This document shows positions 1 to 9,309 of a DNA stretch of 64,000 nt, one piece after another. Position 1 is the first letter of the stretch. The number at the start of each line of letters is the position of its first letter. The notes beneath the pieces are model-generated. The model ran no database searches. It worked only from the letters and a program-made list of their open reading frames with translations, and was not told the DNA's origin. This stretch comes from Streptomyces acidiscabies (lineage in GTDB: Bacteria > Actinomycetota > Actinomycetes > Streptomycetales > Streptomycetaceae), in contig NZ_JAGJBY010000002.1 of the NCBI RefSeq assembly GCF_020010905.1, positions 3,782,001 to 3,846,000 on the forward strand, given 5' to 3'. The translations under genes were made by a program, and so were the position numbers.

Positions 1-13
1 TGAACAAGAGGGT

Positions 14-46
14 GCGAAAGGGACGGGACGTGCCCGTCCCTTTCGC
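14..46. terminator. Strong hairpin terminator
   Basis: A perfect 14-bp stem (14-27 pairing with 33-46) encloses a 5-nt loop. It lies just beyond the stop of the nitroreductase-like gene, which is read on the minus strand. It looks like a rho-independent-type end for that operon and may work in both directions. Seen directly; function inferred. Confidence 0.8.
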
Positions 47-59
47 CGCGCACAGCCGC

Positions 60-1037
60 TCAGCGCCGGGGGTGCCGGGGCCGCAGCGCCGGGTCGCTCG
101 CCGGATGGCCGACCCGGAAGAACACCAGCGGACGCTCACCCGGCTCGGCCCCGCACACCCGCGCCAGGTCGTCGTGCGTGCCGGGGCAGTCGATGACATG
201 GCTCTGCGGATGGACGTACACACCCTGCCGGTACAGGTCCAGCCACAGCCGGGTCACCAGCCGGCCCGCCTCGACCTCGTCCGCCGGACCGGCGTCGCGG
301 CCGAGGATCACCAGGACGTCCCCGTCGCCGCTCGTCGCGCTCGACGTCAGCGACGTCAGCAGCTTGACCAGGCCCAGCGGGCGCAGCGCGCGGTAGACGG
401 GGCGGGAGAAGAGGAGGCCCATCACCGAGCGCTCCGCCTTGTTGAGGACGAGCATCACGTCGTTCAGCCCGTCCTCGGCGTACGCCGGGTGCTTCGGTGA
501 GAGGCGGGTCCAGGCGAGGAGTTCCGCCGCGATCCCCTCGTGGCCGAAGAACCAGTGGTACGCGCGGATCAGCAGCGGACGCGCGGTCGCCGTCGGCACC
601 ACGGCGATCCGGAAACCGGCCTCAAGGGCGGTGGACTGGGCCTGTTCCAGCAGCTCGGGGGCGACCCGGTCCGGCTTCCAGGGACCGCGCCAGACGCGCC
701 TGCGCTCCACGTCGGCGGCCCGGTCGACGTCCGGTACGGCGCGCTCGGCGGGCACGATCCGGCCCACGCGGGTCGCGCCGGCGTCGTAGTCGGGCACGAA
801 GCGCACGGCCGTGCCCTCGGTGTTCGCGCAGATCAGGAACGTCTCGATGTACGTGCCGAGAGACAGCCTGAGGTCACGGTGGGAGGGGTCGCTGGGGCCG
901 AGCGCGTAGCGCGTGTCCCAGCCGACCTCGATGTGGTCGCCCCGGTGGCGCAGCTCCCAGGGCTGGGTGTTGTGCGCGTTGGCGGCGCGGGCGGCGGCTG
1001 CCGCCGCGTTGTGCAGCTGGGGCAGGGTGTCGGTCAT
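60..1037 (-). CDS. Nitroreductase-like protein of the Acg family
   Basis: This 325-residue protein has the AHNTQPW signature at residues 21-27 that marks the Acg/nitroreductase-like FMN fold. Family members are cytoplasmic, and in mycobacteria Acg is thought to sequester flavin rather than reduce substrates. The ATG at 1037 overlaps the stop of the upstream exporter gene as ATGA, so translation is probably coupled to it. This start is preferred because longer forms of the frame run back into the exporter. The pairing with an MMPL exporter and a TetR repressor suggests a small detoxification or lipid-export unit. Family call is firm; substrate unknown. Confidence 0.8.
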   Translation of the reverse strand: MTDTLPQLHNAAAAAARAANAHNTQPWELRHRGDHIEVGWDTRYALGPSDPSHRDLRLSLGTYIETFLICANTEGTAVRFVPDYDAGATRVGRIVPAERAVPDVDRAADVERRRVWRGPWKPDRVAPELLEQAQSTALEAGFRIAVVPTATARPLLIRAYHWFFGHEGIAAELLAWTRLSPKHPAYAEDGLNDVMLVLNKAERSVMGLLFSRPVYRALRPLGLVKLLTSLTSSATSGDGDVLVILGRDAGPADEVEAGRLVTRLWLDLYRQGVYVHPQSHVIDCPGTHDDLARVCGAEPGERPLVFFRVGHPASDPALRPRHPRR

Positions 1038-3298
1038 CGCGCGCTTCCCGTCCGCTCGGGCTCGGGAGCCGCCGTCGCCGAACCGGCGTCCGGGGTTGTC
1101 CCGTGCTCCTCCTCCAACGACTCCTTGATGCCGAAGCGCCGGTGCACGGCCTTGAGGGGCGCCGGGGCCCACCAGTTGTAGTTGCCGGCCGCCCGCATGA
1201 AGGCCGGGACCAGCACCCCGCGCACCAGGAACGCGTCGATCACGATCGCGAGGCCCGTGGCCAGGCCGTACATCTTGATCAGGGACACGCCCGAGGTCAG
1301 CATCGCGAAGAAGGACACGGCGAGGATGGCCGCCGCGGCGGTGATCACCGGCCCGCTCGCGCCCAGGCCCTCACGTACCGAGCCCTCCAGCGAGCCGGTG
1401 CGGTCGTAGCGCTCCTTGATGCGGGCGACCAGGAACACCTCGTAGTCCATCGACAGGCCGAAGGCGATGCAGAACATCAGCACCGGCATCGACACGGCCA
1501 GCGGGGACGCCGTGAAGTCGAGGGCGCCGGAGAGGTGGCCGTCCTGGAAGATCCAGACGGCGACGCCCAGGATGCCCACCAGGCTCAGCGTGTTGAACAC
1601 GAGCGCCTTGATCGGCATCAGCACGCTGCCCGTCAGCAGGAACAGGAACAGCAGGCTGAAGACGCTGATCAGGACGATCGCCAGCGGCAGCTTGCCCGCG
1701 ATGGAGTGCGTGATGTCGACGAGCTGCGCCGCCTGTCCGCCGACCAGGACCTTCCCGCCCGCGGGGTCGATCCCCCGGACCGCGCGCGCGAGGTCGCCGC
1801 CCTTCTCCGAGTACGGCACGACGTCTGACTGCACCTGGATGCGGACGGCGTCGCCCTTCTGGTACCCGGCGGCAGCGGCTGCGGGCAGCACGGTCACCTG
1901 GGCGCCGTCCTTGTACACCCCGGCCGCCCCGATCACCTGCGTCACGCCGGAGACCTTCGACAGCGCGGCCGAGTACTGCTGGAGCTGCGCCTCAGTACCC
2001 TTCCAGTCCTCCGAGACGAGGTTCAGCGCGCGGTCGTCGCCCGCGCCGAAGTCGTCGCGCACGGCCTCGGTGACCACACGGCTCTCGGTCGCCGCCGGGA
2101 GCACCCGCTCGTCCGGCACGCCGAACTGGGCGTTCGCGAACGGCACCGCCATGAACAGCAGCAGCGCGATGACCGGGGTGGCCAGCAGCGCCGGGCGCTT
2201 GAAGGCGAGGCCCGCCATCCGGCCCCAGAACGTCTCGGCCGGCTCCTGTCGCGGGCGCGGGCTGCGGCGCTTGAAGGCCAGCTTGTCGATGCGGTCGCCC
2301 AGCAGGATGAGGGCCGCGGGCAGGAGGTACAGCGAACCCAGCACCGCGAACAGCACCACGGCGATGCCGGCCAGCGCGAAGGAGCGCAGGAAGTACTGGT
2401 CGAAGACGAACAGGGTGGCCAGCGCCGCGCCGACCACGCCGCCGCTGACCGCGACCGTACGGCCCGCCGTCACGCGGGTGATGCGCAGGGCCTCGGCGTT
2501 GGTGCGGCCGGCCGCGCGCTCCTCGCGGTAGCGGGTGACGATCAGGAGGCTGTAGTCGACCGAGAGGCCGAGGCCCAGCGCCGTGATCAGGTTGACGGCG
2601 AACACCGAGAGCGAGGTGACCTGGGCGCCGACGTTCACCGCCGCCAGCGCGCCGACGATCGTCAGGACCGAGAGCAGCATCGGCAGCAGCGCCGCGACCA
2701 GGCCCCGGAAGACGAAGACGAGCAGCAGCAGGGTGATCGGGATCGCGATCGTCTCCGCCGCGATGATGTCCTTCTCGACCTGGCTGTTCATGTCGTTGTT
2801 GATGGCGGTGATGCCACCGAAGGAGACCGCGACCGCGCCCTTGGGGTCGGAGAGCTCCTCGTGGAGCTTCTTGGCGGTGGCGATCGAGGCGTTCTCGTCG
2901 CCGTCCACGCGGACGAGGACCAGGCCAGCGTCCTTCGCGCGCAGGGACGCGTCGCCGGTCGTCCAGTAGGAGGCGACGACGCGTGCGCCGTCCGTCCCCT
3001 TGACCGTCGTGGCGATCTCACCGGCCTTGGTGCGGGCGGCGGTCGAGTCGACACCTCCCTTCGCGTCCTTCACCAGGACGACCAGGTTGGGCTGGCTGTC
3101 CGGGAAGGAGCGCTCCAGGGCCTCGGCGGCGGCCACCGAGTCCGAGCCGGGGTCGTCGAAGCCGCCCGACTTGAGGTTGTCCAGCACTCCGGCGCTCGCG
3201 GCGGCGGTGATGAGCAGGAAAAGCATTCCGGCGAGAAGGGTGAACCACGGCCCGCGGCGGTTCGTCCTGTCGTTCCCGGATGGCACCGAGGTGACCAT
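1034..3298 (-). CDS. MMPL/RND-family membrane transporter
   Basis: This 754-residue inner-membrane protein has the MMPL layout: one N-terminal membrane helix (about 16-38), an extracytoplasmic domain, a block of helices (about 170-365), a second extracytoplasmic domain and a second helix block (about 530-720). MMPL proteins export lipids, polyketides or toxic hydrophobes using the proton gradient. The start at 3298 is chosen because GAAAGGA sits 8 nt upstream; the frame is open further upstream without such a site. It is divergent from a TetR gene, and a palindrome matching the one at the TetR promoter lies in its own upstream region. Substrate cannot be read from the sequence. Confidence 0.92.
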   Translation of the reverse strand: MVTSVPSGNDRTNRRGPWFTLLAGMLFLLITAAASAGVLDNLKSGGFDDPGSDSVAAAEALERSFPDSQPNLVVLVKDAKGGVDSTAARTKAGEIATTVKGTDGARVVASYWTTGDASLRAKDAGLVLVRVDGDENASIATAKKLHEELSDPKGAVAVSFGGITAINNDMNSQVEKDIIAAETIAIPITLLLLVFVFRGLVAALLPMLLSVLTIVGALAAVNVGAQVTSLSVFAVNLITALGLGLSVDYSLLIVTRYREERAAGRTNAEALRITRVTAGRTVAVSGGVVGAALATLFVFDQYFLRSFALAGIAVVLFAVLGSLYLLPAALILLGDRIDKLAFKRRSPRPRQEPAETFWGRMAGLAFKRPALLATPVIALLLFMAVPFANAQFGVPDERVLPAATESRVVTEAVRDDFGAGDDRALNLVSEDWKGTEAQLQQYSAALSKVSGVTQVIGAAGVYKDGAQVTVLPAAAAAGYQKGDAVRIQVQSDVVPYSEKGGDLARAVRGIDPAGGKVLVGGQAAQLVDITHSIAGKLPLAIVLISVFSLLFLFLLTGSVLMPIKALVFNTLSLVGILGVAVWIFQDGHLSGALDFTASPLAVSMPVLMFCIAFGLSMDYEVFLVARIKERYDRTGSLEGSVREGLGASGPVITAAAAILAVSFFAMLTSGVSLIKMYGLATGLAIVIDAFLVRGVLVPAFMRAAGNYNWWAPAPLKAVHRRFGIKESLEEEHGTTPDAGSATAAPEPERTGSAR

Positions 3299-3427
3299 CA
3301 CGTGGGTCCTTTCTTCCTCTGCGGCTACGGCCTGGAAGGGGTGGGGGAGCCGGGCGAGGGCGGCTGACCTGCGAGGACGCCACGCTGCGAGGCCCGGGGA
3401 GAAGACGTAGGGAGGCGCTCCCATTCC

Positions 3428-3440
3428 GGAGCGCTGCTCT
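3428..3440. promoter_or_regulatory. Probable TetR operator, copy 1 (MMPL side)
   Basis: GGAGCGCTGCTCT matches 12 of 13 bases of the perfect-armed copy at 3481-3493. It lies between the MMPL start and its likely promoter, in the expected place for repression by the divergent TetR protein. Repeat seen directly; binding inferred. Confidence 0.6.
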
Positions 3441-3480
3441 TTTCCTGGAGCAGTGTTGCAGTGAGCACCGCCTCAAAGCA

Positions 3481-3493
3481 AGAGCGCTGCTCT
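3481..3493. promoter_or_regulatory. Probable TetR operator, copy 2 (tetR side)
   Basis: AGAGCGCTGCTCT has 5-bp inverted arms (AGAGC/GCTCT) around GCT. It sits just upstream of the -35 box of the TetR promoter, so it fits autoregulation. The two copies start 53 bp apart, one for each divergent promoter. Confidence 0.6.
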
Positions 3494-3498
3494 CACTC

Positions 3499-3527
3499 TT
3501 GGTCGGTGCTTCGCGGGATGGCAGACT
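3499..3527 (+). promoter_or_regulatory. Promoter of the TetR gene, probably leaderless
   Basis: TTGGTC (3499-3504), a 17-bp spacer and CAGACT (3522-3527) resemble the main sigma-factor consensus. The ATG at 3535 begins 7 nt after the -10 box, so transcription probably starts at or next to the start codon. No ribosome-binding site is visible. Confidence 0.5.
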
Positions 3528-3534
3528 GCTCGGT

Positions 3535-4236
3535 ATGGACGTGATCCAAGGAGCCAAGGAGCGGGCCCGTGCGGAAGTCGCCCAGGCCATCAAGGAACAG
3601 GCCCGCGTGCACCTCGCCACGGAGGGGCCCGGCCGGCTCTCCCTGCGCGCCGTCGCGCGCGAGCTGGGGATGGTGTCGTCGGCCCTCTACCGGTACTTCC
3701 CGAGCCGCGACGAGCTGCTGACGGCGCTGATCGTCGACGCGTACGACGCGATCGGGGGCGCCGCGGAGTCCGCGTACGCGCAGGCCGCCGGCTCCTCCCC
3801 GTGGGACGCCTGGCACGCCACCTGCAAGGCCGTCCGCGCCTGGGCCCTCGCCCATCCCCACGAGTACGCCCTCATCTACGGCTCGCCCGTCCCCGGGTAC
3901 GACGCCCCTGCGGACACCGTCGCACCCGCGTCCCGGGTCGCCCTCGTCCTGCTGAACGTCCTGGAGAAGGCGCACGCCGCGGGAGCCCTGGCCGTCGCCG
4001 CGCAGGCCGCCGACGCCGAGGCCGTCCTCAGCCCCGACGTCCGCGCCCTCCTCACCGAACGCTCCCTCCCCGCCGGCACGGTGATCTCCGCCGCAGCCGC
4101 CTGGGCCCAGCTCTTCGGGCTCATCAGCTTCGAGGTGCTGGGGCAGTTCAACCAGGTCATCGACGACCGGGAGGCGCTGTTCACGCAGGGGGTCACAGCG
4201 CTGGCGCGGCAGGTGGGACTCTCGGCGGAGAGGTAG
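3535..4236 (+). CDS. TetR/AcrR-family transcriptional repressor
   Basis: This 233-residue protein has an N-terminal helix-turn-helix (about 36-58, ending in ALYRYFPSRDELL), typical of TetR. It is followed by a ligand-binding C-terminal domain of the WHG type. It is divergent from the MMPL exporter gene and two copies of a palindrome lie between them, so it most likely represses the exporter and itself until a hydrophobic ligand binds. The start at 3535 is chosen from the -10 box 7 nt upstream. An upstream in-frame GTG would lie inside the promoter. The ligand is unknown. Confidence 0.9.
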   Translation: MDVIQGAKERARAEVAQAIKEQARVHLATEGPGRLSLRAVARELGMVSSALYRYFPSRDELLTALIVDAYDAIGGAAESAYAQAAGSSPWDAWHATCKAVRAWALAHPHEYALIYGSPVPGYDAPADTVAPASRVALVLLNVLEKAHAAGALAVAAQAADAEAVLSPDVRALLTERSLPAGTVISAAAAWAQLFGLISFEVLGQFNQVIDDREALFTQGVTALARQVGLSAER

Positions 4237-4252
4237 CTGTACCGCTCGGCCC

Positions 4253-4282
4253 GAGGGGGTGGTCCTGGACGGGGCCACCCTC
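4253..4282 (+). terminator. Hairpin after tetR
   Basis: GGGTGG (4257-4262) pairs with CCACCC (4275-4280), with GAG/CTC able to extend the stem. It begins 17 nt after the TetR stop and separates that gene from the biosynthetic cluster. Confidence 0.5.
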
Positions 4283-4284
4283 TT

Positions 4285-4308
4285 ACCTGTTCCCGCACGC
4301 GGACAGGT
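4285..4308. promoter_or_regulatory. Imperfect palindrome upstream of the PKS gene
   Basis: ACCTGT and ACAGGT form the outer arms of a 24-bp imperfect palindrome, with a few more paired bases inside. It could be a regulator site for the downstream cluster or a second weak hairpin behind tetR. No direct evidence chooses between these. Confidence 0.3.
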
Positions 4309-4597
4309 TTCCTTCGTGCGTGAAGTGGTTTTCGCCCCTCCCGTACCCATTCCCCGGTGCTACTCGCTGGTTTCTTTTCCGCTCGATGAGAAGGCGGGTT
4401 GTGTGCGCTCCAGGGTCGGATGCAAGCTCTGCGTGTCGACGTCGGGAGACCGGGGCGCGGTAATCCTGGTGTTTCTCATGATGTCGCCCGGTGTTTTCCC
4501 GCAATTCCCGAGGGACGGGTCCGTCTGTGACCCGGGGGCAACCGGCGTCGGCTTCTAGGGCATTTACAGAATCGACGTTGGATCGAGGTACCGGTCA
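4309..4597 (+). other. Upstream region of the PKS cluster
   Basis: This non-coding stretch has lower GC than the genes around it. It ends with GGATCGAGG about 11 nt before the PKS ATG, a usable ribosome-binding site. A short open frame crosses it but lacks Streptomyces codon bias and is not called. No confident -35/-10 pair was found, so the cluster promoter probably lies here but cannot be pinned down. Confidence 0.4.
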
Positions 4598-7500
4598 ATG
4601 GCTGGAATGGCTGTCGTCGGCATGTCGTGCCGATTCCCTGGAGCCGCCAATATCGACGAGTTCTGGCAGATCCTGGTGAAAGCGGAACCACAGTTCGCGG
4701 CTGTTCCGGCATCGCGCTGGGACCACTCCGTGTATCACCGCCCGGGTGATTTCCGAGATCCGCACTCCGTGTACACGGACCAGGTCGCGTTCCTGGACGA
4801 GGTGGACCGCTTCGCCCCCGCGCATTACGGAATCCCGCCGCGCCGGGCGAGGGTGATGGACCCGCAGGCGAAACTGTTCGTCGACCTCTCGCGGGAGGCG
4901 CTCCAGGACACCGGCTGGGAGCAGGACGGGTTCGACAGGTCGCGGACCGGGGTCTTCTGCGGGGTCACCTCGCTCGACCACCGGGACATCAGCGTCTCCC
5001 GGATCACCGCGAACCTCCTCGCGGACGGCTCCCTGCACGACGGCGAGAGCGACCCGGAGCTGATGGACCGCCTCCACGAGGCGCTCGGCTCCTCGCTGAT
5101 GCCGATGAACCCGTTCACGATCCCGGGCTGCCTCGCGAACATGGTCCCGTGCACGGTCAGCGAGGTCCTCGACCTCGGCGGCCCGTCGATGTCCCTGGAC
5201 GCGGCGTGCTCCTCGGCCCTCGTCGCCCTCGACACGGCGGTCAAGAGCCTCACCACGGGCGCCTGCGACATCGCCCTCGTCGGCGGGGTCTACCTGAGCT
5301 TCAGCCCGACCCCCCTGGTCGGCTTCGCACGGGCCGGCGCCGTCTCCCGCGCGGGCCGCTGCCGCCCCTTCGACGAACGCGCCGACGGATTCGTCCTCGG
5401 CGAGGGCGGCGCCACCCTCGTCCTGCGCCCCGTCGAGGACGCGATCGCGGCCGGCGACCGCATCTACGCCGTCATCACCGGCGTCGGCTCCGCCAACGAC
5501 GGGCGCGGCGGCGGTCCCATGACCCCGCAGGCCCAGGGCCAGCTGGCGGCTCTGCGCGCCGCCTACAAGGACGCCGGGATCGGCATCGGTGACGTCGACC
5601 TGCTGGAGGCCCACGGCACCGGCACGCCCGTCGGCGACCGCACCGAGGTCGAGGCGATCGGCATGCTGCGCGCCGAGGAGGGCGCCGACCGGCCCTGCTA
5701 CCTCGGCTCCTCGAAGGCGCTGATCGGCCACAGCCTCTCCGCCGCGGGCGCGGCCGGCCTCGTCAAGGCGGCCCTCGCCGTCCACCACGGCGTCGTGCCC
5801 CCGCAGCCGGCGGAGATGCGCGTCAACGCCGACATCCCCGTCGACCAGGCCGGGCTGAGCCTGACGGTGACCCCGAAGGAGTGGCCGCACGACGGCGTCC
5901 GCCGGGCCGGCGTCAGCTCCTTCGGCTTCGGCGGCACCAACGTGCACGCCGTCCTGGAGAGCGCCCCGCAGACCGCCCAGCCGCAGGACGAACGCCCCGA
6001 CGAGCCCTGGCTGTTCCTGCTCTCCGCCGGAGACCCGAAGGTCCTCGCCGAGTACGCCGACACCCTGCACGACTCCCTCGTCCGCGACCCGTCCGCCACC
6101 CCCGAGGAGGTCGCCCGCACCCTCGCGACGCGTGAACTCCTCACCGCCCGCCTGTCGTTCGTCGCCGCGAACCGCGAGGAACTCCTCGACAAGCTCCGCC
6201 AGTCCGCGAGCCGCCTCGCGGACGGCGCCCTCGGCGAACTCGCCCCCGGCATCCACGCCTCGGCCAAGCCGCTGCCGCCACAGGAGCGCCGGATCGCGTT
6301 CGCCTTCCCCGGCCAGGGCTCCCAGCGCCCCGGCATGCTCGCCGACCTCGCCCGCCGCTTCCCGGCCGTCGCCGCCCGGGCCGCCGAACTCGCCGCCGCC
6401 ACCGCCGAGGACGCCCCGACCGTCGCCGAGTTCCTCCCCGGGCTGCTGTGGGAGGCCCACGGCGAGGACGACACCGAGGCGCAGGCCGCCCTCACCGTCA
6501 CCGACATGTGCCAGCCCGGCCTCGGCATCACCGGCGTCACCACCATGGAACTCCTCGCCGCCTGCGGCATCGAACCCGACCTCGCGGTGGGCCACAGCGT
6601 CGGCGAGTTCCCCGCCGCCGTCGCCGCCGGCGCCTTCGCACCCGAGGACGCCGTCCGGTTCATGGCCGTCCGCGGCGCCGCCCTCGCCGCCGCCGTCCCC
6701 TCCGGCACCGGCGCCATGCTCGCCGTCCAGGCCCCCATAGCCGACGCCGAACGCCTCGCCGAAGCCGTCGAGGGCGTCTGGCCCGCCTGCTACAACCACG
6801 AGGGCCAGGTCGTGTTCAGCGGCAGCGCCGAGGCCGCCGAGGCCCTGCGCGAACACTGCGCCGCGAACGGCACCGCCGCCGTCCTGCTGCGCGTCTCCCA
6901 CGCCTTCCACTCGCCCCTCGTCGCCGCCGCCGACGAGGTCATGGCCGACACCATCGCCGCCCTCCCGCTCACCGGTCCCGCCCGCCCCTTCGTCTCCGGC
7001 GTCAGCGGCGCCAGTGCCGAACACCCCGACGGCATCAAGGAGTTGTGGGCCCGCCACAACACCGCGCCGGTCCGCTTCACCGACGCCGTCCGCACCGTCG
7101 CCGACTCCGGCGCGGCCTTCCTCGTCCAGATCTACGGCGGCGACACGCTGCTGCGGATGGCCCGCCGTACCCAGGCGGGCGCCGGGCTCGGCCTCGTGCC
7201 GCTCACCGTGTCCCGCGCCGACGACGGGCGCGCGCTGCTCACCGGGCTCGGACGGCTCGCCGTCGCGGGGGCGCCGGTGAACACGGCGCCGCTGTTCGCC
7301 GGGAGCGCCGGGCGACTGCTGTCGCTGCCGCCGTCGCCGCTCGCGACCGGCGTCTACACCATCCGTACGGGGGCCGGGCGGCCCCAGCGCGAGGCGGCCG
7401 AGCGGGTCGTGGCCGCTCAGGTCACCGGGTCCGCCGAGTCCGTCGAGTCTGTTACGGCGCCGCTGCGCTCTGTCATTCCTTCCCCCGTCCCCGCCACGTC

Positions 7501-9274
7501 CCACCAGAACGGAGAGCCTCGGATGAGCGGACTCATCGAGTTCCTGCACGCCCAGGTGTCCCTGCTCCAGTCCTTCGACCCGGCCGCCGCGCGCGTCCTG
7601 CCGCTCCCGGCGACGCCCGTGCCCGTCCAGGAGGCCGCGCCCGTCGCCGCCCTCGCGCCGGTCCCTGCGCCCGCTGCCGCTCCTTCGGCCGCCGCACCGG
7701 TCGCCGCTCCGGCCGTTCCTTCGGTGCCCGAGGACGTCTTCGGCACCGTCATCGACACGATCACCAAGGTCAGTGCCTACCCGCAGGACTTCCTGCGCTC
7801 CGAGCACGTCTTCGCCACCGACCTCGGCTTCGACTCGATCATGCTCGCCGAGCTCGCCACGCGGCTGCGCAAGCAGTGGCCGCACCTGGAGGTCAAGGCC
7901 GCCGAGATGATGGAGATCGCGTCCGTCGGCGACCTGGTGCGGACCGTGGAGAGCCGGCTCGGTACGCCGTCCGCCACGCCGTCCGTGCAGCGGACGGTCA
8001 TCCCGAGCCCCAAGGCGGCGCCCGCGCCCGCCGCGCCCGCACCCGCTCCGGTGTCCGCCCCGGACCGCCGGGAGTCCGCCGACGTACGGCTCTTCCCCGA
8101 GGTCCGCGCCTCCCTGGAGCGCAAGGCCGGCCTGGAGGCGGCGGCGACCGTCAACCCGTACTTCCTGCGCCACGAGGGCACCATCCGCGACACCAGCCGG
8201 GTCGGCGACCACGAGCTGATCTCCTTCTCCAGCTACAACTACCTCGGCCTGTCCGGGCACCCCGAGGTCGCCGACGCGATCCAGGAGGCCGTCGCCCGTT
8301 ACGGCTCCTCCGTCTCCGCCGCGCGCATCCTGTCCGGCAACCGGCCCCTGCACGACGAACTCGACCAGGGCCTCGCCGAACTCGTCGGCGCGCAGGATGC
8401 GTTGAGCCTCGTCAGCGGACACGCGACCAACGTCACCGTCATCGGGCACCTCATGGGCTCCGAGGACCTGATCCTGCACGACGCGCTTGCGCACGACAGC
8501 ATCATCCAGGGGTGCCGGCAGTCCGGCGCCGCGCGCCAGCCGTTCCCGCACAACGACCTCGTCGCCCTCGACCGGATCCTCGGCCACGTCCGCGGCAACT
8601 ACCGGCGCGTGCTGATCGTCGTCGAAGGCGTCTACAGCATGGACGGCGACACCGCCGACCTGCCCGCCCTCGTCGCCATCAAGCAGAAGCACGACGCGCT
8701 CCTCATGGTCGACGAGGCGCACAGCATCGGCGTCATGGGCAAGACCGGCGGCGGCATGGCCCAGTACTCCGGCGTCCACCCCGACGACGTCGACGTGTGG
8801 ATGGGCACACTCTCCAAGTCCCTGGCGAGCTGCGGCGGTTACATCGCCGGACGCCACGAGCTCATCGAGCACTTCCGGTACACGCTCCCCGGCTTCGTCT
8901 TCAGCGCGGGGCTGCCGCCGGCCTCCACCGCCGCCGCGCTCACTGCACTGCGCCTGATGCGCAAGGAGCCCGAGCGCGTCACCCGCCTCCACGACAACGC
9001 GGCGCTCTTCCTCAAGCTCGCCGGGGAGGCGGGGGTGGACGTCGGCACCAGCTCCGGAACGCCGATCGTCCCGGCCATCACCGGCGACTCGACCAAGGCC
9101 CTCCTGCTGGCCGACCGCCTCTACGCCCGCGGCATCAGCGCCAACCCGATCCTCCACCCCGCCGTCGAGGAACGCCTCGCCCGGCTGCGCTTCTTCATCA
9201 CCTCCGAGCACACGGAGGAGCAGATCACGGAGTCGGTACGGATCCTCGCCGAGGAGCTGTCGGCGCTGTCCTGA
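4598..9274 (+). CDS. Single-module polyketide synthase fused to an alpha-oxoamine synthase (KS-AT-ACP-AOS)
   Basis: This 1558-residue protein has four domains. The ketosynthase (about 1-435) has the DAACSSAL cysteine near residue 204 plus EAHGTGTPVGD and IGHSLSAAG. The acyltransferase (about 565-880) has GHSVGEF and the HAFHS motif of malonyl-CoA-specific enzymes. The acyl carrier protein has its serine in GFDSIM (about 1077), and the C-terminal PLP-dependent alpha-oxoamine synthase (about 1185-1555) has its lysine in TLSKSL (about 1404). There is no reductive, loading or thioesterase domain. By analogy with RedL of prodiginine biosynthesis, it should extend an acyl starter with malonate, then condense the bound beta-ketoacyl chain with an amino acid. 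Release with loss of CO2 would give an aminoketone that can cyclise to a pyrrolinone. The amino acid is not predictable here. It is the first gene of the cluster. Confidence 0.93.
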   Translation: MAGMAVVGMSCRFPGAANIDEFWQILVKAEPQFAAVPASRWDHSVYHRPGDFRDPHSVYTDQVAFLDEVDRFAPAHYGIPPRRARVMDPQAKLFVDLSREALQDTGWEQDGFDRSRTGVFCGVTSLDHRDISVSRITANLLADGSLHDGESDPELMDRLHEALGSSLMPMNPFTIPGCLANMVPCTVSEVLDLGGPSMSLDAACSSALVALDTAVKSLTTGACDIALVGGVYLSFSPTPLVGFARAGAVSRAGRCRPFDERADGFVLGEGGATLVLRPVEDAIAAGDRIYAVITGVGSANDGRGGGPMTPQAQGQLAALRAAYKDAGIGIGDVDLLEAHGTGTPVGDRTEVEAIGMLRAEEGADRPCYLGSSKALIGHSLSAAGAAGLVKAALAVHHGVVPPQPAEMRVNADIPVDQAGLSLTVTPKEWPHDGVRRAGVSSFGFGGTNVHAVLESAPQTAQPQDERPDEPWLFLLSAGDPKVLAEYADTLHDSLVRDPSATPEEVARTLATRELLTARLSFVAANREELLDKLRQSASRLADGALGELAPGIHASAKPLPPQERRIAFAFPGQGSQRPGMLADLARRFPAVAARAAELAAATAEDAPTVAEFLPGLLWEAHGEDDTEAQAALTVTDMCQPGLGITGVTTMELLAACGIEPDLAVGHSVGEFPAAVAAGAFAPEDAVRFMAVRGAALAAAVPSGTGAMLAVQAPIADAERLAEAVEGVWPACYNHEGQVVFSGSAEAAEALREHCAANGTAAVLLRVSHAFHSPLVAAADEVMADTIAALPLTGPARPFVSGVSGASAEHPDGIKELWARHNTAPVRFTDAVRTVADSGAAFLVQIYGGDTLLRMARRTQAGAGLGLVPLTVSRADDGRALLTGLGRLAVAGAPVNTAPLFAGSAGRLLSLPPSPLATGVYTIRTGAGRPQREAAERVVAAQVTGSAESVESVTAPLRSVIPSPVPATSHQNGEPRMSGLIEFLHAQVSLLQSFDPAAARVLPLPATPVPVQEAAPVAALAPVPAPAAAPSAAAPVAAPAVPSVPEDVFGTVIDTITKVSAYPQDFLRSEHVFATDLGFDSIMLAELATRLRKQWPHLEVKAAEMMEIASVGDLVRTVESRLGTPSATPSVQRTVIPSPKAAPAPAAPAPAPVSAPDRRESADVRLFPEVRASLERKAGLEAAATVNPYFLRHEGTIRDTSRVGDHELISFSSYNYLGLSGHPEVADAIQEAVARYGSSVSAARILSGNRPLHDELDQGLAELVGAQDALSLVSGHATNVTVIGHLMGSEDLILHDALAHDSIIQGCRQSGAARQPFPHNDLVALDRILGHVRGNYRRVLIVVEGVYSMDGDTADLPALVAIKQKHDALLMVDEAHSIGVMGKTGGGMAQYSGVHPDDVDVWMGTLSKSLASCGGYIAGRHELIEHFRYTLPGFVFSAGLPPASTAAALTALRLMRKEPERVTRLHDNAALFLKLAGEAGVDVGTSSGTPIVPAITGDSTKALLLADRLYARGISANPILHPAVEERLARLRFFITSEHTEEQITESVRILAEELSALS

Positions 9275-9277
9275 GCC

Positions 9278-9309
9278 GGAGGGGTGCTGCCGTCCCCGGG
9301 CACCCCTCC
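9278..9309 (+). terminator. Hairpin directly after the PKS gene
   Basis: GGAGGGGTGC (9278-9287) pairs perfectly with GCACCCCTCC (9300-9309), starting 4 nt after the PKS stop. It may partly end transcription, or protect the PKS mRNA, before the 127-nt C-rich gap that leads to the next gene. Confidence 0.55.

Noticed and set aside
4259..4558. 99-codon frame in the gap before the PKS gene
   Set aside because: Codon use is unlike neighbouring genes, there is no ribosome-binding site, and it runs through the hairpin and palindrome.
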